From Glandiceps talaboti (lineage: Eukaryota; Hemichordata; Enteropneusta; Spengelidae), in the NCBI RefSeq assembly GCF_964340395.1, contig NC_135564.1:4394861-4458860 (forward strand): a stretch of 64,000 bases of DNA. Direction: 5' to 3'. This document shows, piece by piece, positions 12,653 through 25,274 of this stretch. How positions within the stretch are numbered: position 1 is the first letter of the stretch; each line of letters opens with the position of its first letter. The notes under the pieces were generated by a model, which saw only the letters and a program-made list of their open reading frames with translations, was not told the DNA's origin and did no database searches. Position numbers and translations under genes: made by a program.

Positions 12653-14277
12653 CCAAGATTCAGAACCACTTTAATTTCCTTTACTGATATGTCTTTGCAG
12701 TTACAAATTGATGCCTCTGAGAGGGCAAGATTTCAATAAAGTTATTATTTATTATTTTTATCGTGTACTCCACATTGTATATCTTAATCTCACTTCACCA
12801 CTTATGATATAATTTCATTCGGCCCTTTAGCGTTCCCCCATCCACATGTTCTGACATTTTATACTTTTTTTTTTTTTTCTTTTTTTTTTTTTTTCATTTT
12901 ATTGAGTTTCAGTTTTACTACTTCTGTTTTGTTTTACATTGTTATCCACTGATATTTGATTCATTTTTAGATTCCTGAGGAAGCTTCTTTGTGCAGGGCC
13001 AAAATGTAGAAATTAAAAGTTTCAAATTTAACCTCATTGGGAGCAAGTTCATGTCATTTTATATTGAACTCAAAGTTATAATACATAAAGCTATAGTTTC
13101 TAAATAGCTACGTACAGTCATTTCAGTGGTTGTGTTAATTAAGAGGGACTGATGGGGGCATTGGCATATTGCGGCATTGGAGGTCAAATTCTTGGATTGG
13201 AAGATAAACAACTACCAAAGCGTTTTCATTTTAAACAGTTAGAAAGTGATGAAATATCCCCATTAACAACCATGAAATCAACAGTCTCTTTCACAAACAT
13301 GTAGCCTGTCAACATTGCTGATCTGCCTAGGATAGCACTCACCATATGGCCTAAAAAAAATTGTGTGGTTCCAATTACGCTCAATTTTAGAATGTGGGGT
13401 AGGTTGGTTCTTTTTATTGATTTTTTTTTCTAGTTCACTCAGGTAGTTATGTTTTCTGTTGTTTTCCATATAATCTCTGTGTTATTGGTTTATTCCCATC
13501 AGATGTACAAAGATTACAGATTGGAAGAAAAGTTTTATATTGTCTTTTAAGTTTTGTAAGTTGATGTCTGTGTCTGCATCTAATATTTCTCGCGAGACTT
13601 CACAATTTTCATGATTTTATTTTATTTTTTCTCGAATACATACAAAAAAGTTTATGGTTGGCAGTGAAAAAATTAGGTGTGGTCAGGTAACCGGAACCCA
13701 ATAATGGTTTTTTTAGGCCTAACAAGATGAATAATGTATAATAGACAATGATGTAAACAGGAAAGGTAACACTAATAAATTTTTCTTTTCAAGTTTTTTG
13801 TTGTTGTTTTTCTTCCACAGATTATTGGTGCAACAGCCTTCAAATTACAAATACTGGATAAAATTGAAGTAGTCAGAATACCTCAACTTTTTGGATTGGA
13901 CTCAGCTTTGTTCTTATTCCACTTTCCACAAACAAATGATGTGTTGTTTCTCCCTATCCATGAAAACACCTCTTAAAAGAGCAATTAAGCTCTTTTCTGT
14001 CCTTGAAATGTTTCTTGGCACCACAGACAACTTCTGAATTACAATCGTAATTTACATAACAAATAGGGGCGTTCAGGTAGAACAAATCCACTTACATGCA
14101 CACATATCATGACAATTCTTTCATAACTACAGTCCGAACATTCTACCCCACACCAACACTTCCAATCAAGTCAACGAACTTTCACTTGTAAAGTTGTCAA
14201 CAACTTTACCCTATGTCATGCATATGTTTTTCATATCCAATCTCCACATTGAAAGTTACTGACACATTATTTCTTAC

Positions 14278-15361
14278 CATTTCTGCTATTTCGATGAAAT
14301 CATAATCATCAATTACTACTCGACCAGTGCCATCGGTTTTGAATGATATGTTATGATTTGTTCCAGTTTGGAAAATCAGATGTCCACTTTGTGTTATCAT
14401 TTTGGGCCTACAGGAAAGAACAAGTTTTCATGCAATGTTTATAATATATGAAACGTACTATAAAGTGCATGTATAGCCATGCTTATAAGTTAGTGTACTG
14501 GTAATCCAGGAAGAGAATTGAAACCGAAGAGTTAACCTTATATCATATGTATGATATACGGAAGCAGTTGGCCTTGTATTGACTGATACGCCCACAAATT
14601 ACTTGATGAATCAAATTGTCATTGACGCCACCTTGATCTGTAAAACTTAACAAATGTGATAAATATCAAATGACGGGTTTTTTTTTTCTGAATTCCTTGT
14701 TCAAGCACTATTGACTTCGCGACCGACTTCATAACCACGGCGCGTTTCAAAAAAATCCAGCTACTCAAGCCCGGCGAGTCAGTAAATGAAGGCGACAATT
14801 ACAATTTACATACTACAAAAAAAGTAATCCCAAATATATACACATCGGTTTGACTGTAAATACCCAAATAAACCCCCACAGCAAATCCAACTGAGCCTTG
14901 TCCATCTCACAAACACAGTGCACAATGTACAATAATTATGCCATCGCAATTCAGCGAAGCGTTGTTAAAATGAAATGGACCGCCTTGGGAACGAGACATG
15001 CCAAGTTCACATGTGTCAATGACACAAATTCACGTCACGGGTTTTAATGTGCTTTTTGGTATCAAATGTTGGCCAACGTCGACGGCCACAGTGAAAGTTT
15101 TCATTCTTCACCGCTTGTATTTACATGTCTTGACAGAACTTAAGACTACATGAAGTTGAACGGTTTCTTAGGGGGCGTATCTCGCGTGTACACCCTAACA
15201 AATTTCATTTTTCTAACCTGTACAAATAAGACGATGAGATAGTCAGAAACTTACTGTGTGTCATCACTGGCCGCTCGTTTACTTCTCGACGTGTCTGCTG
15301 CGGTAGTCAGGAAAACGACTGCCATCACAAGAATTGCGCTGGAAAGGCTACAAGAAGCCAT
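14278..15361 (-). CDS. secreted protein, first two coding exons
   Basis: I do not recognise the family. Exon 1 (15361 down to 15255) starts at an ATG and encodes a clear signal peptide: MASCSLSS, then a hydrophobic core rich in A/I/L/V/F, ending near TTAA. An RSKR furin-type site follows at about residues 26-29. It ends at a GTAAGT donor. Exon 2 (14407 down to 14278) follows a CTGTAG acceptor, keeps the frame (phase 2) and adds residues 36-79. These include the glycine-rich beta-strand-like stretch SGHLIFQTGTNHNISFKTDG and an NIS glycosylation sequon. Exon 2 contains a strong GTAAGA donor at 14277. If used, the gene continues at lower coordinates in exons I could not find. If not used, the frame stops at 14206, giving a 102-residue protein. 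The stretch is faintly like extracellular sarcoglycan-type repeats; I would not name it on that. Confidence 0.6.
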
Positions 15362-18086
15362 TGTAGCGCTTCAGTTCGTCAGCAAGTCTGTGGGAGAAAG
15401 TGTAGACACTCGATTGCACCTGTAAAATGAAAGACGTAAACACCCACTTTTACTGCTTATCAAAAGCGAGTTCGCGAGTGACTATTCGATAGCGGAGACT
15501 GGCAAGTCACGTGTGCTAATCATTTGCATACATGTTAAGTAACTTCGAGCTCCCGACCCGAACATTCCTGAGATTGTTGTGATATCCAGTCAGTAGTAAA
15601 CATGGAAAAAGCGGGAAAAGTTCTACGACAACGCTGTCGAGCAATCGCAACTATCGCATGAACTTTCGTTTTTATTTTTATTTTTTTTTTACTTTTATTA
15701 ATGACAGTTGAATGTGAGGAACAAGGGATGAAAGTACCGAAGCGAACATAAGGCCTACAATACTAGATTTTACATGTAAGGTTTAATAGTGTGGTGGTGT
15801 ATTTTACATAAATGTAGATAGTTTGTAACCCTGTGTTTGATGCCAATGTTATGAAATGCAACCCTTGTTTAATTCTCAGCATGGAACACAGTGTGACGTG
15901 ACAATTATCGTAGCGCAGTGGGTTGTACAGTGCTAGGACGGGACTATCACTGGCCGGTGCGAACCGATGATGAAGGCTGTCTCTATGGTAACGTTCCATT
16001 CCAAGGATACCATCACTAGTTGAATGAAGGTTATCTTACATGTAATTTCATTCTTGATGGAGTACCAATCGTTTACACCACTGGGCGTTTGGAAGGGCAC
16101 AGACTTTAATTTCCATGGAAATACAGGCTGGAACCCAAAATCATATTCAAGCAATCGAAACATTTTTTATTGTATTTCCTCACTGTAAACTTGAAGAAAT
16201 TTAAATATAGATTTACGATGGAAACATGTCTATCATATTTTATATATATAAGCCATTTACTCTGGGAAATACCCTTACGCGAATTCAGAAAATTTCACAG
16301 GACCAAGAGCTGCGAGTGATGAAATATTTTCACCCAGGGAAGAAACAGTGAAGCTTCGAAGCAGGGGAGCGTGAATGGGTTTGTCGAGCCGACCTAGCGA
16401 TCGAGTAAGCTTTTCAATTAATATATATTGGTGAATATATATATATATATTCTTGGCAAAGTTGGTCGATTACGGAACAGTGTTGCAAATAATTAAAAGC
16501 GTCCCAACCACTTCAACTTTGACCAAAGTGTTAAAATGATTTGACTCGGGCATAAATTGAAAAAAAATAGTTACAATCACTCAAGATATTTCAATTTTAC
16601 AAAGGGAGTTAAATACTAGTAAGAAAACACCAAGTGACGTTTTCCTGAACAGTTGAACGTTATCAGTTGAAGAGGTTGATTTGTGAGGGCGTTTGCTTAT
16701 GCTGAAATATACAGTCTATGTATTGTTATACAATTACAAATTTTTTGTCAGCATTCAGTAAAAATTAAAATGCTAAAATTTCTCTACTTGAAGTTCCATG
16801 TAAATCAGTCAGAGTTGGTTTAGACGTGAGAAGGTCTCCGTGATTTTAAAAAACGTGTTCACGGCGATATTGGTCAACCTTGCCCGGAGCTGAATGCTTG
16901 TCTATCGTATTTATAACAACGGAAAAGGACATTCAACAGTTTTCAGATACAATAGTGCACAAAAGACACTGTACAAAAGAAGTGTAAACAACTACACGGG
17001 AGTCGCCATTACACTGCATTATCCCCTTTCCGACAATATAAAAGAGCACGCAACATAGTGTATACACATATTATTAGCTCAGTGGTCTGAGAGACCATGG
17101 TATGAACTTTATATAAATAAGCTTATTACCCCCGTGGAGCGACCAAGCCTGGACGTTTGACCATGTGAGTGTTACGAATATCGTACAACCAATACACTTC
17201 ATTTTCAAATCAAAACCGTCTAACGATTTTTTATACACGGCCAGATATTTTTCTTCCTTTTTTGACAAGTCCACATTGAACATTTTATCTTTATTGAAAT
17301 AGTGATTTGTATTCAAGTGTATGTTACATTACATCCGGGTATTACATTTACTGAGAGTCTGGCGCTGTATCGAATCACGTTGGTATCCGGACTAGAGATG
17401 ATGATTCGATACCACTTTAGCATCCCGACTAATTTTAAATTTACCAAAAATCTCCCAAAATAACAAGTTGACATGACACTTTTACAAATGTATTAAAAGC
17501 GACAAGACTCGGTGATGAGTGGTAGAGAAAGAACGATGACGTCAGATAAAAAAATAATACTTTCTGTTTAATGTTGTAGTCATTTTCATGTAGCATGTAA
17601 AAGTATATGTTTCGAAAACTTTCACCGGATTGCTATTCCGCCGGCAAGTTTCTATTCTTCGCAGTGGTCCTATTTACACTCCAGCTATTCTATTGGATTT
17701 AATTACATTGTATTGAAATAATAGATAATTATAAGTATGTATTAAATAAAATGAAAAGCCTTTAACTTGTTTCGTGAAAATCGGAGGGTTTTTTTTATTC
17801 AAACGGTTTTACTTTTATAAGAGAATGTACATTATGTAAAGTCTGTGCCAGTTTTAAGAAGATTATATCGTGCGACCACAGAGCTCGCTGATTGGTTGAC
17901 TGGTGTTTAAAGCGCCAGTCTAAGATTTGAACGCGATTAGAAAGGGGAAGAAGGCATCACTCCTGGAACAACGAATTGACCATAAACGAATGAAACAGAG
18001 GTAAATGAAGACATAGAGCCGTATTCACCACATCAGATTTTTCTAATCAGATTGGCTTGAATATCCCATAACCATTACATAAATGT

Positions 18087-18357
18087 TAGACTGTCGACAG
18101 TCGTTCGTGCCTTTTTTGCTACGTTTTATCTAAAACTAAAGTCGTCACCTCACTCCGATCCGGAGTAATTTACTTATAACCGCGTACTTATTCAACAGCG
18201 AGTGCCGGAGTCACCGAGCCTTCAGCACTCACAGTTCGTGCCTTCGGCGCTCGCAGTTCCTATCAGTACGCATTAATATTGAGTGCTACGGAGCGAGGCG
18301 ACGACTTTGTTTTGGATGAAACGTAGCAAAAAGGCACGAACGACTGTCGACAGTCTA
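18087..18357. mobile_element. 271-bp MITE, long TIRs, 9-bp TSD
   Basis: The terminal inverted repeats are about 70 bp. Both ends begin TAGACTGTCGACAGTCG and continue through 'ttcgtgcctttttgctacg' and 'tcgcctc/tcacctc'. The flanks are CATAAATGT (18078-18086) and CACAAATGT (18358-18366), a 9-bp duplication with one mismatch. A 9-bp duplication with long TIRs is typical of Mutator-like elements; that class is inference. Truncated copies lie at 31485-31555 and 45966-46157. Confidence 0.75.
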
Positions 18358-18856
18358 CACAAATGTCGGTTAAACCTCTTTATGACACCAAACTTTAAAA
18401 ATACCGTTCACACATTGGATACCATGATTTCCACAATTTCGATTATTTTATAGTTCACGTTTAGTTGGCCCAAAGATTAATGGGAAATCTATAACATTCT
18501 TAGGGTGTATTTTGATACTGTATAAGTCAAGAGCCACAGGTGGGCGTTTCCCAACATAAAACGTACAAGTACGTCGTTCTAACAGCCAGAGTAGGCAATT
18601 AAATTCGCCTGGATTTGTAAGTTCACCGGTATCATTTTATTCGCACAGTTTACTAAAACGTTTGATACAGATCGGTATTAGTGTCAGCTTTGCATGTAAG
18701 TGTGTATAAACAAAAGTTGATTAATGTCAAGCAATTAAAAATTTGTCCAATAGGTGATGTAAAGACGTAGGGTACAATTCACATTTACAAGTAGATTGAA
18801 ACAACGCAAGTAGGTGGAAATCACCATGTAAAAGTATGTATTTGTGGGGGGAGGGG

Positions 18857-18998
<142 letters not shown>

Positions 18999-19040
18999 AA
19001 ATAAACAAGTTATGGTACGGAGCCGTTACTCAGAGTTTAA

Positions 19041-19115
19041 CGCTTGAATGCGATCTTCATACGACTAAATAACGGAAATTCCGTTATTTAGTCGTCTGAA
19101 GATCGCATTCAAGCG
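19041..19115. repeat. 75-bp near-perfect palindrome
   Basis: The left arm begins CGCTTGAATGCGATCTTC and the right arm ends GAAGATCGCATTCAAGCG. The arms are 37 nt with one mismatch and a single central base. It lies between two long (TA)n arrays, which makes it a candidate cruciform-forming site or a minimal foldback element. Confidence 0.85.
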
Positions 19116-19155
19116 CTTTTCCTTCAGTTAATGACTTATCTCTTACACTGAATTA

Positions 19156-19305
<150 letters not shown>

Positions 19306-19564
19306 GCAGGCGGATCTAAATGACTGATTTTTTGGACAATTTTAGATGATGTAGCTTACTTGAATTATCGACCAATAGGCGTGGAAACAAAAAAAACCAC
19401 ATACAATCAACTATGTAAACAAATTGAAACGACTCAATAAACAAATAAAATAATTGGAGACAGTGGGAATGAACAATACATACGTGTATTTAAACGAGGG
19501 TTGAACATCACCATCAGCTTTTTTCTTAAGCTTAGCTTTGGAGCGATACATACACACACTCTCT

Positions 19565-19567
<3 letters not shown>

Positions 19568-19625
<58 letters not shown>
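19568..19625. repeat. (GT)n microsatellite
   Basis: About 29 GT dinucleotides, preceded by a short CT run. Confidence 0.95.
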
Positions 19626-19628
<3 letters not shown>

Positions 19629-19702
19629 TATTAGTGCAACGTCAGTAATGTCACATCGATCCTTTCAGAATCCTGTGGTAAAAGAACAGTTTTAATAAAT
19701 GT

Positions 19703-19830
19703 GCTAGTCTAGTTCCTATACAGTATCGTTACGATTTATACCTTCACTCACAGACCACAGTTGGCATCCAGACTAATGTGCAAACTGTCAAATACGATTT
19801 TCGAAATATTAATCCGAAATAGCACTGCAC
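19703..19830. mobile_element. MITE family A relative, end fragment
   Basis: Begins 'ctagtttcctatac'-like at 19706-19720 (read as CTAGTTCCTATAC), the family A terminus. It holds 'agttggcatccagacta', an inverted match to the block near 4155-4175. Confidence 0.35.
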
Positions 19831-20642
19831 AAAAGATGAAAATTGTCCTAGCTCAATCGCCTGATATGTGACATCGTGATGCTGGTTAACTGTTGAAGTA
19901 ATCGCCAAATCGCCATCCACGTTGGCCTTAAGCATAGCGTTCAATGTCAACTGACAGAAGATGGAATTTCATAAAGTAAAGCCTTATAAATAGGCATTAA
20001 TACACGGTCTACTGCTCTGGAAACCCTTTTCAAAAGATACCCCACAGATAGAGTAACCAGAGATGAATGCCGAAGGATAACGCTAGGGCAATGGTAATGT
20101 AGGGCTCTCGGCTTCTTACATGTATTTGTAGATGAACTTTCTAGAGATGTAGGCCCAGCCTTACACTCACACTTGCTGAATTCTCTACAACTCTCTGCTG
20201 GTATTTGCTGCGTACCCTCAAATTTGCTGCTCTGTGACCTTAAATCCATCTAACGGAGGAGGGGCAACCGGCTGGCTTGCTGCAGAACGCTGACGTCACA
20301 AGATAGCTATTGGTGGTATTAAGGAGGTGTTTTAAGGGCTAAAGGCTTTGATGATATTTTTGAATAGTATAGTACATAGGGAACTCATAAAAATATTTCT
20401 TACTTGCAGCATCCTGACAAGTAACTTACCAGAAAGAGATTTATTGTTACATCATCTTTCCTGCATTCTTGCTTCAGATGTAATCTCACATTAAAAGGTA
20501 AATCACTAACGGCAGTAAGTTAGCTATATGGCATTAGAATGTTTCTAATGTAGATACAAATACAGAATGTTCTATTTCACTCTCGCTTACACGTGACTAT
20601 TTTGTCACATTGCAACTCATATGTTAATATAATGGATTATGA

Positions 20643-20765
20643 ATGACTTTGAATAATAGCTCTGGAAATATGCGCTCCAACTCCGAGGACTCCGACACGT
20701 GTTCGGAGATGGATGAAGAAGACATGTTGGAGTCGAGTCCTCGAAATGAATATTTCATGAGCTAG
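20643..20765 (+). CDS. possible small acidic ORF or exon
   Basis: A 40-residue frame from an ATG directly after an in-frame stop. The middle is coding-like and acidic (RSNSEDSDTCSEMDEEDMLE) and it ends EYFMS before a stop. Local GC is higher than the surroundings and the residue choice is that of a disordered acidic tail. A possible acceptor (AATAATAG at 20659) would make it the last exon of a larger + strand gene, but no upstream exon joins it in phase. The function is unknown and it may be spurious. Confidence 0.25.
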   Translation: MTLNNSSGNMRSNSEDSDTCSEMDEEDMLESSPRNEYFMS

Positions 20766-21699
20766 ATGAATACCACCAATTCTGGGGTTAAATATTCACG
20801 GCAAACTGCGTCTTAAACTGTAAGATACGTCGTTCCGTTCGCCGTCCCAATCCCCGGGGTCCAAGCCTTCTGTAGCCCCAACACTCCATACATAACACCC
20901 GTGTTTTTATGAGTTTTGAATGAGAAACAAGACGGGCGCCCTCTCTGTTGATATATGGAAACAAAAGTAGCGAAATGTAACATCATTTTGAAGCCCGTAT
21001 TTGATAACTCCATAGTTAAAAAAACACCATATATTTGAACCGGGGTGTCACATTTTTGAGAAAGGAAATTGTGGGAGGGCCACTTTTTAGAAAACGGAAT
21101 CGAGGAGGGTCGCAACAGACAGGGCTTCATTAATGCCTTACTATAGGAACATAACTTTTCGACTTTACTTTGATATTCGTTGTAAAAGAGAACTCTGAGA
21201 CGAAACCAATGTTTGATGGTACATCGAAAACTTGTGGTAAGACTTTGAACACCAATAAGGTGTTCTATAGTTTAATTCCTGGTGTTCATGAAGTGTTCCA
21301 TTTTTACACATCTTCGTTGCATGCCACCTTATTTTTAGTCTGAGTTCCTGATGACAGTGCTCCGATTTTTTCACTACGTTATCTTCACATAATTAGCGTA
21401 GTGCAAACTCGGAACACGGTCTTCAGTAACTATAATACCTTCTCTTTGATGTTTTGAACATACTAATGCGTTCAAGCATTGGACACTATGCATTCAGTAT
21501 AAATACGTGGTGTTCAAAATAGAACGATGGTGTTAACAATATTTTACTTGACATAAATTACATTGATGATCCTCGGTTGACCGCTCTTCACACATTCTAC
21601 ATTCGTTACGGTCAACCGTCTGTTCAATTCAATTTGCGGGATACTTTCGTTATTTATTTACATATCTGTTTGCTTATTTTGTTTCGTTCATTTATGCTG

Positions 21700-21922
21700 T
21701 CACAGTCACAGGGGCGTGTAATATTGCATAGATTGTTGTTTTCCAGGTCTACAGACTAAATATAACAACCTTTTGAATATATATTCCTACCTGTACAGGG
21801 AAAGAGAGTTATAGTATACGTAGTAGTATAGAGATTGATACATTTGCAGCAGCAAGATTCGTATGATATTTTCCTAAGAAAACGGAAATCTAAGCAATAA
21901 TGCACGCCCCTGTGGTCACAGT
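21700..21922. repeat. foldback element, about 220 bp
   Basis: The left arm has 'cacaggggcgtgtaatattg' from 21706 and the right arm has 'caataatgcacgcccctgtg' ending near 21914. The arms extend outward (CACAGT and ACTGTG-like) and inward ('gttttcc' and 'ggaaaat' blocks). Total arm length is about 45 bp with several differences. Confidence 0.55.
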
Positions 21923-22309
21923 AATCGCTGTGCATTATTATACACACCACGTACCGCCATCAATTCCAGAGATACAACCAAGGTGACTGGTTTTTCAATC
22001 GATTAAACAAAGCCATGCACATGAACAATAAAAACATTAGCTCTTCATTTATATCCCTCAAGACCATTTTTTAGTCTGTCGCAAAGAATTCAACACTAAA
22101 TAAAGAGGGGTTTACATTTTGTTAACGAGTAAACAAACACAAACACATTGCGTCTACTTCTTTTAATGTGTAGCCGTACATCAATAGATTCAAATATTTA
22201 TAATTCGCCATAGGTGGCGCTGTCATCTGAAAGACAACATCGTTCACTCGTCAATATCTAAGATCATCAAATATGTAGATATATACGTAGATAAAACGTA
22301 CCCTCTTTT

Positions 22310-23035
22310 TCCACAGTTATGGCCAAGGTCAAAGGTCATTTTAAACAGAAACTTCAACTCTAAAACTATGGCTGTACACACTTGAATTGTATCTATACAT
22401 GGAAAATTACAAATGTATCATGGAGTAAATCATTAATTTATCTTGAAAATGATATTCAAGGTCATGGGTAAGTATTTCATCAGAAAGGTTACCCCTGTTA
22501 ATACTAGTATACAAAATGTTTCCAAGGTTATTGATGAAATGTTAATTTGGCCTTTGGAGATGATGGTCAAGATCAAAAGTATGTTTCTGGATAGAGAGCT
22601 TAAGCTTGTTTCTAACAGTGTGATGCATACACATTCTTGGACGACATCTCGAGGTATAAAACTTCCAAAGTTATTAAACAATTTTCCATTTGACCTTGGA
22701 GATAAAGGTCATGATCAAAGCTTAGTGTCTTACTCGAAATCTTACTTCTATTATTATAGGTGTCTCTAGATACAAAACTTCATAGTTTATTTTCCTTTGT
22801 TTTCCTTTTCCTTTGTGCGCTTTATAACAAATATGGCCACATTTTATCATAAAGGCCAAGGTCACGGTGTACATATGTACTCTATAGTGATTGACATTTG
22901 TGCCAGATTTTGTTGAAACTGAGATTTGGATGTCTGAGATATGGCTGACTACTGATGTACAAACACATATACGGACAGACATCGGCCATTCCTATAGCCC
23001 CCTCTGGCGGGCTGTGTGGCTGTATAAGAGCTAAA
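22310..23035. repeat. dispersed repeat with 'aaggtca' units
   Basis: Repeated, diverged units of about 120 bp each carry 'aaggtcaaaggtca'-like blocks and 'aaaactt' or 'aaactat' segments. The right end reads 'acggacagacatcggccatt' and then 'tagccccctctggcggg'. Arrays of this kind, ending in an acggacagac... block, are common interspersed repeats in marine invertebrate genomes. The 82- and 108-codon frames over it are repeat-derived. Confidence 0.55.
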
Positions 23036-24689
23036 AATAAGTGTCTTGTGCATGTCTATTGTGACTGTTGATTGATCATTTTCAACGCATGTCTGTCCAG
23101 CTGAATATTTACCATTAACCTGGTTGTATATGTGCAGTCATGAAGAGTGAAGTGGAGTGAACCATTTATCAAACAACTACATTGTGCATTATAAAATGTA
23201 TCTATGAAAAGTTATACTAAACATCAATATACTGATATGCCACACACCAATTGCAACCATCCAGAAATTACGAGCGAATTGTGTCTGTAAAACTTCCATC
23301 CCGATGTCAATATCCTCAGAGATCAACCACAAGTTAATGACAGCTGAATAAAAAAGGTCACCACGTTCTGCCATCCCCTTTTTTCCTAAGTAGAGATGTC
23401 TTTAAGGTAGAGATGACTTTTGACCTGCTACGGTAGATGGACATGCCCGTTTGCCTTCAAAACAGAGTTCCACTTGTTTGCAAACTTCAAGTCAGTATCT
23501 CACCACCAAAACCAAATTTACACTGCAGTCTCAGTTTACAAATGCATGTACTTAGTTTTCAACGCGGATACATGTATCTATACTAATTTGATTATTCATA
23601 ATATATGTGTGCACTGAGCTCATATGATTTTTTTTCAAATATAAGTGAAAAATGACTTTAAATCCCAAGTCCCTGTTTTAATTTTCACACCAGCTCTTAC
23701 ATTTTCACTCATTTTTCCATTTTACCACACGTTACTCGCGATAATCGATTGTTTTCATAACATGTATTGTCGTATCTCACAGTGTAGTGCAGTGCAGAAA
23801 GGGTGAAACATGTGAGCATGTAAGGCATACATTAATTATGTACTTACATGTAACTCACGTGTAGTGTGGCACTACCTGGTAAAGTGACGAACTTTATGAA
23901 ATATGACTAAGATTTCCAGTTTCTAAATATGACTATCAGATTGTCTGTTTCTTTCTTTAAATTTGTAACTATTCATTGAAACGTAAAATTGAAATGATAC
24001 TAGTATCTTCTTAAGGAAGAGTTCAGCTTGCCTGTTCCAACTTCGAAATTTACATGAAGTTGATCACTTGCAAGGTCAGTGCGGTGTAAGCCCCATTATG
24101 TAAAACCAGGCTTCTAATGAAAACATTACACATATGCACATGGACTTGATGCAATTGTTTATTTTCTAACTGTTAATAAACTTTTCAACTTGACTACTTC
24201 TACATCCCCACTGTGCACGGCACCTATGTCATCGTTTCTTTTGCATTAGAAGTTGTCTGAGGGTGTGTAATAAATGTGATGTTGCATGAGTGAAATACCA
24301 AGCCTACATCATTTTAGCTGTATCGTGGTGTATCTTTTCTATACACAATATCTCTTTGATATCGATCTAAGACATGGCCACGTGATCGTAAAGTGTATAT
24401 GAATGACAGGGGGTTTTCAAGGTCATTTCATGTTCTTGTTTACGTACCCTTTCGAAATCTTAGGAGGCTTTTAATAATTACAGGGGGGGGGTTGATTAAG
24501 GGTGGATAAGATTTTGCAAAAAAAACGTTCTTGTGACAGAAAAATTATTTTATAGAAAATGAAATGATAAGATGTCACATATTACAATATACCTTCCCGT
24601 TGTTTTGTGGTACATCCCGTCACTGACACGTACACCAGTTGTTCTGCCAATGGTTGCCAACAACAAGCAATGATTCAAACATACACTGA

Positions 24690-25075
24690 ACGTTCAACTA
24701 GGATGTTGTGGTGATAATTTATTATACCATGCACGAGCCATTTGGAAAAAACAAATATGGAATAATCACTCTTGTCGTTCTACGTCACGACAACGCGTGT
24801 CTATGTCACAACAACGTGTGTCTACGTCACTGGTTCTGCTGTGTAATATGAGTCAAAACATTCAAGATTGCTATTACTTTCCCCGATTTTTCTTTGATAT
24901 TACTGGCGCTGATATAATTATGTTATTCTCCGATATTTTTCTTCATTCAGCCAGAAAATACTTGTGACCTAAGGGTTGTCGACTCGTACTGACAAAGCCC
25001 TTAGGTTACTCATATTTTTCTTGGCTGAACGAAGAATAATATTGGGAATAACATCAGACATTTTCTACATGTCAT
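24690..25075. mobile_element. foldback-cored dispersed repeat, family B
   Basis: The core (24935-25045) is an inverted repeat: 'tttttcttcattcagccag' faces 'cttggctgaacgaagaata', with 'acctaaggg' and 'cccttaggt' inside. The left part (24755-24935) contains 'ctacgtcac' tandem units of about 24 bp and 'gttctgctg'. It matches, in reverse orientation, 46590-46850 in a DEF8 intron; a third partial copy is at 45285-45405. Confidence 0.55.
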
Positions 25076-25274
25076 TGTATGTGTAAAGGTATAATGGATT
25101 GGCTGTACGTACCAGATGTATACACGATCTACTGGATACCTGGTTTGTTTCATCCAACCCACCCTTTGTAATTAGTGAAGGCTCCCTTATAAGTTAGACC
25201 ACAATAGTTTCTATAAATAGCTTCTGAGATGAAGTCTACCAATTAACCTAAGGTCCCAGCTGCAGCTACCAACT

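Larger units (their letters stand above)
1..14205. other. gene-free repeat-rich region
   Basis: I found no exon with good splice borders, no tRNA gene and no long ORF on either strand. The open frames here are short and often lie inside repeats. The supported contents are the foldback elements, SINE, tandem repeats and mobile element listed separately. Between them (for example 634-1547, 1708-2317, 2407-3324, 6216-7244, 9056-10459 and 12653-14205) I see only AT-rich unique sequence and homopolymer tracts, such as a C run near 7490, a G run near 7866 and a T run near 12868. Further exons of the secreted-protein gene at 14.3-15.4 kb should lie in this region or beyond the left edge, but I could not identify them. 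Confidence 0.6.

Noticed and set aside
13278-13469. 63-codon minus-strand frame with a GTGAGT donor nearby
   Set aside because: The donor would leave an exon of only 8 bases after the nearest acceptor, and the frame is AT-driven Lys/Asn-rich sequence.
13975-13997. AAAAGAGC...GCTCTTTT stem-loop resembling a histone 3' end
   Set aside because: The loop and flanks do not fit the histone mRNA stem-loop consensus and no histone frame is nearby.
19947-20249. 100-codon minus-strand frame and a plus-strand fragment reading FKRYPTDRVTRDECRRI
   Set aside because: Neither has splice sites that extend it, and the plus frame is soon closed by stops. I could not match either to a family.
20404-20496. CAG-preceded frame ILTSNLPERDLLLHHLSCIL, faintly like part of a RhoGAP domain
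   Set aside because: It hits a stop before a usable donor in that frame and cannot be joined in phase to the ORF at 20643. The similarity is too short to call.
22433-22769. 82- and 108-codon frames on opposite strands
   Set aside because: Both lie inside the dispersed 'aaggtca' repeat and overlap each other.
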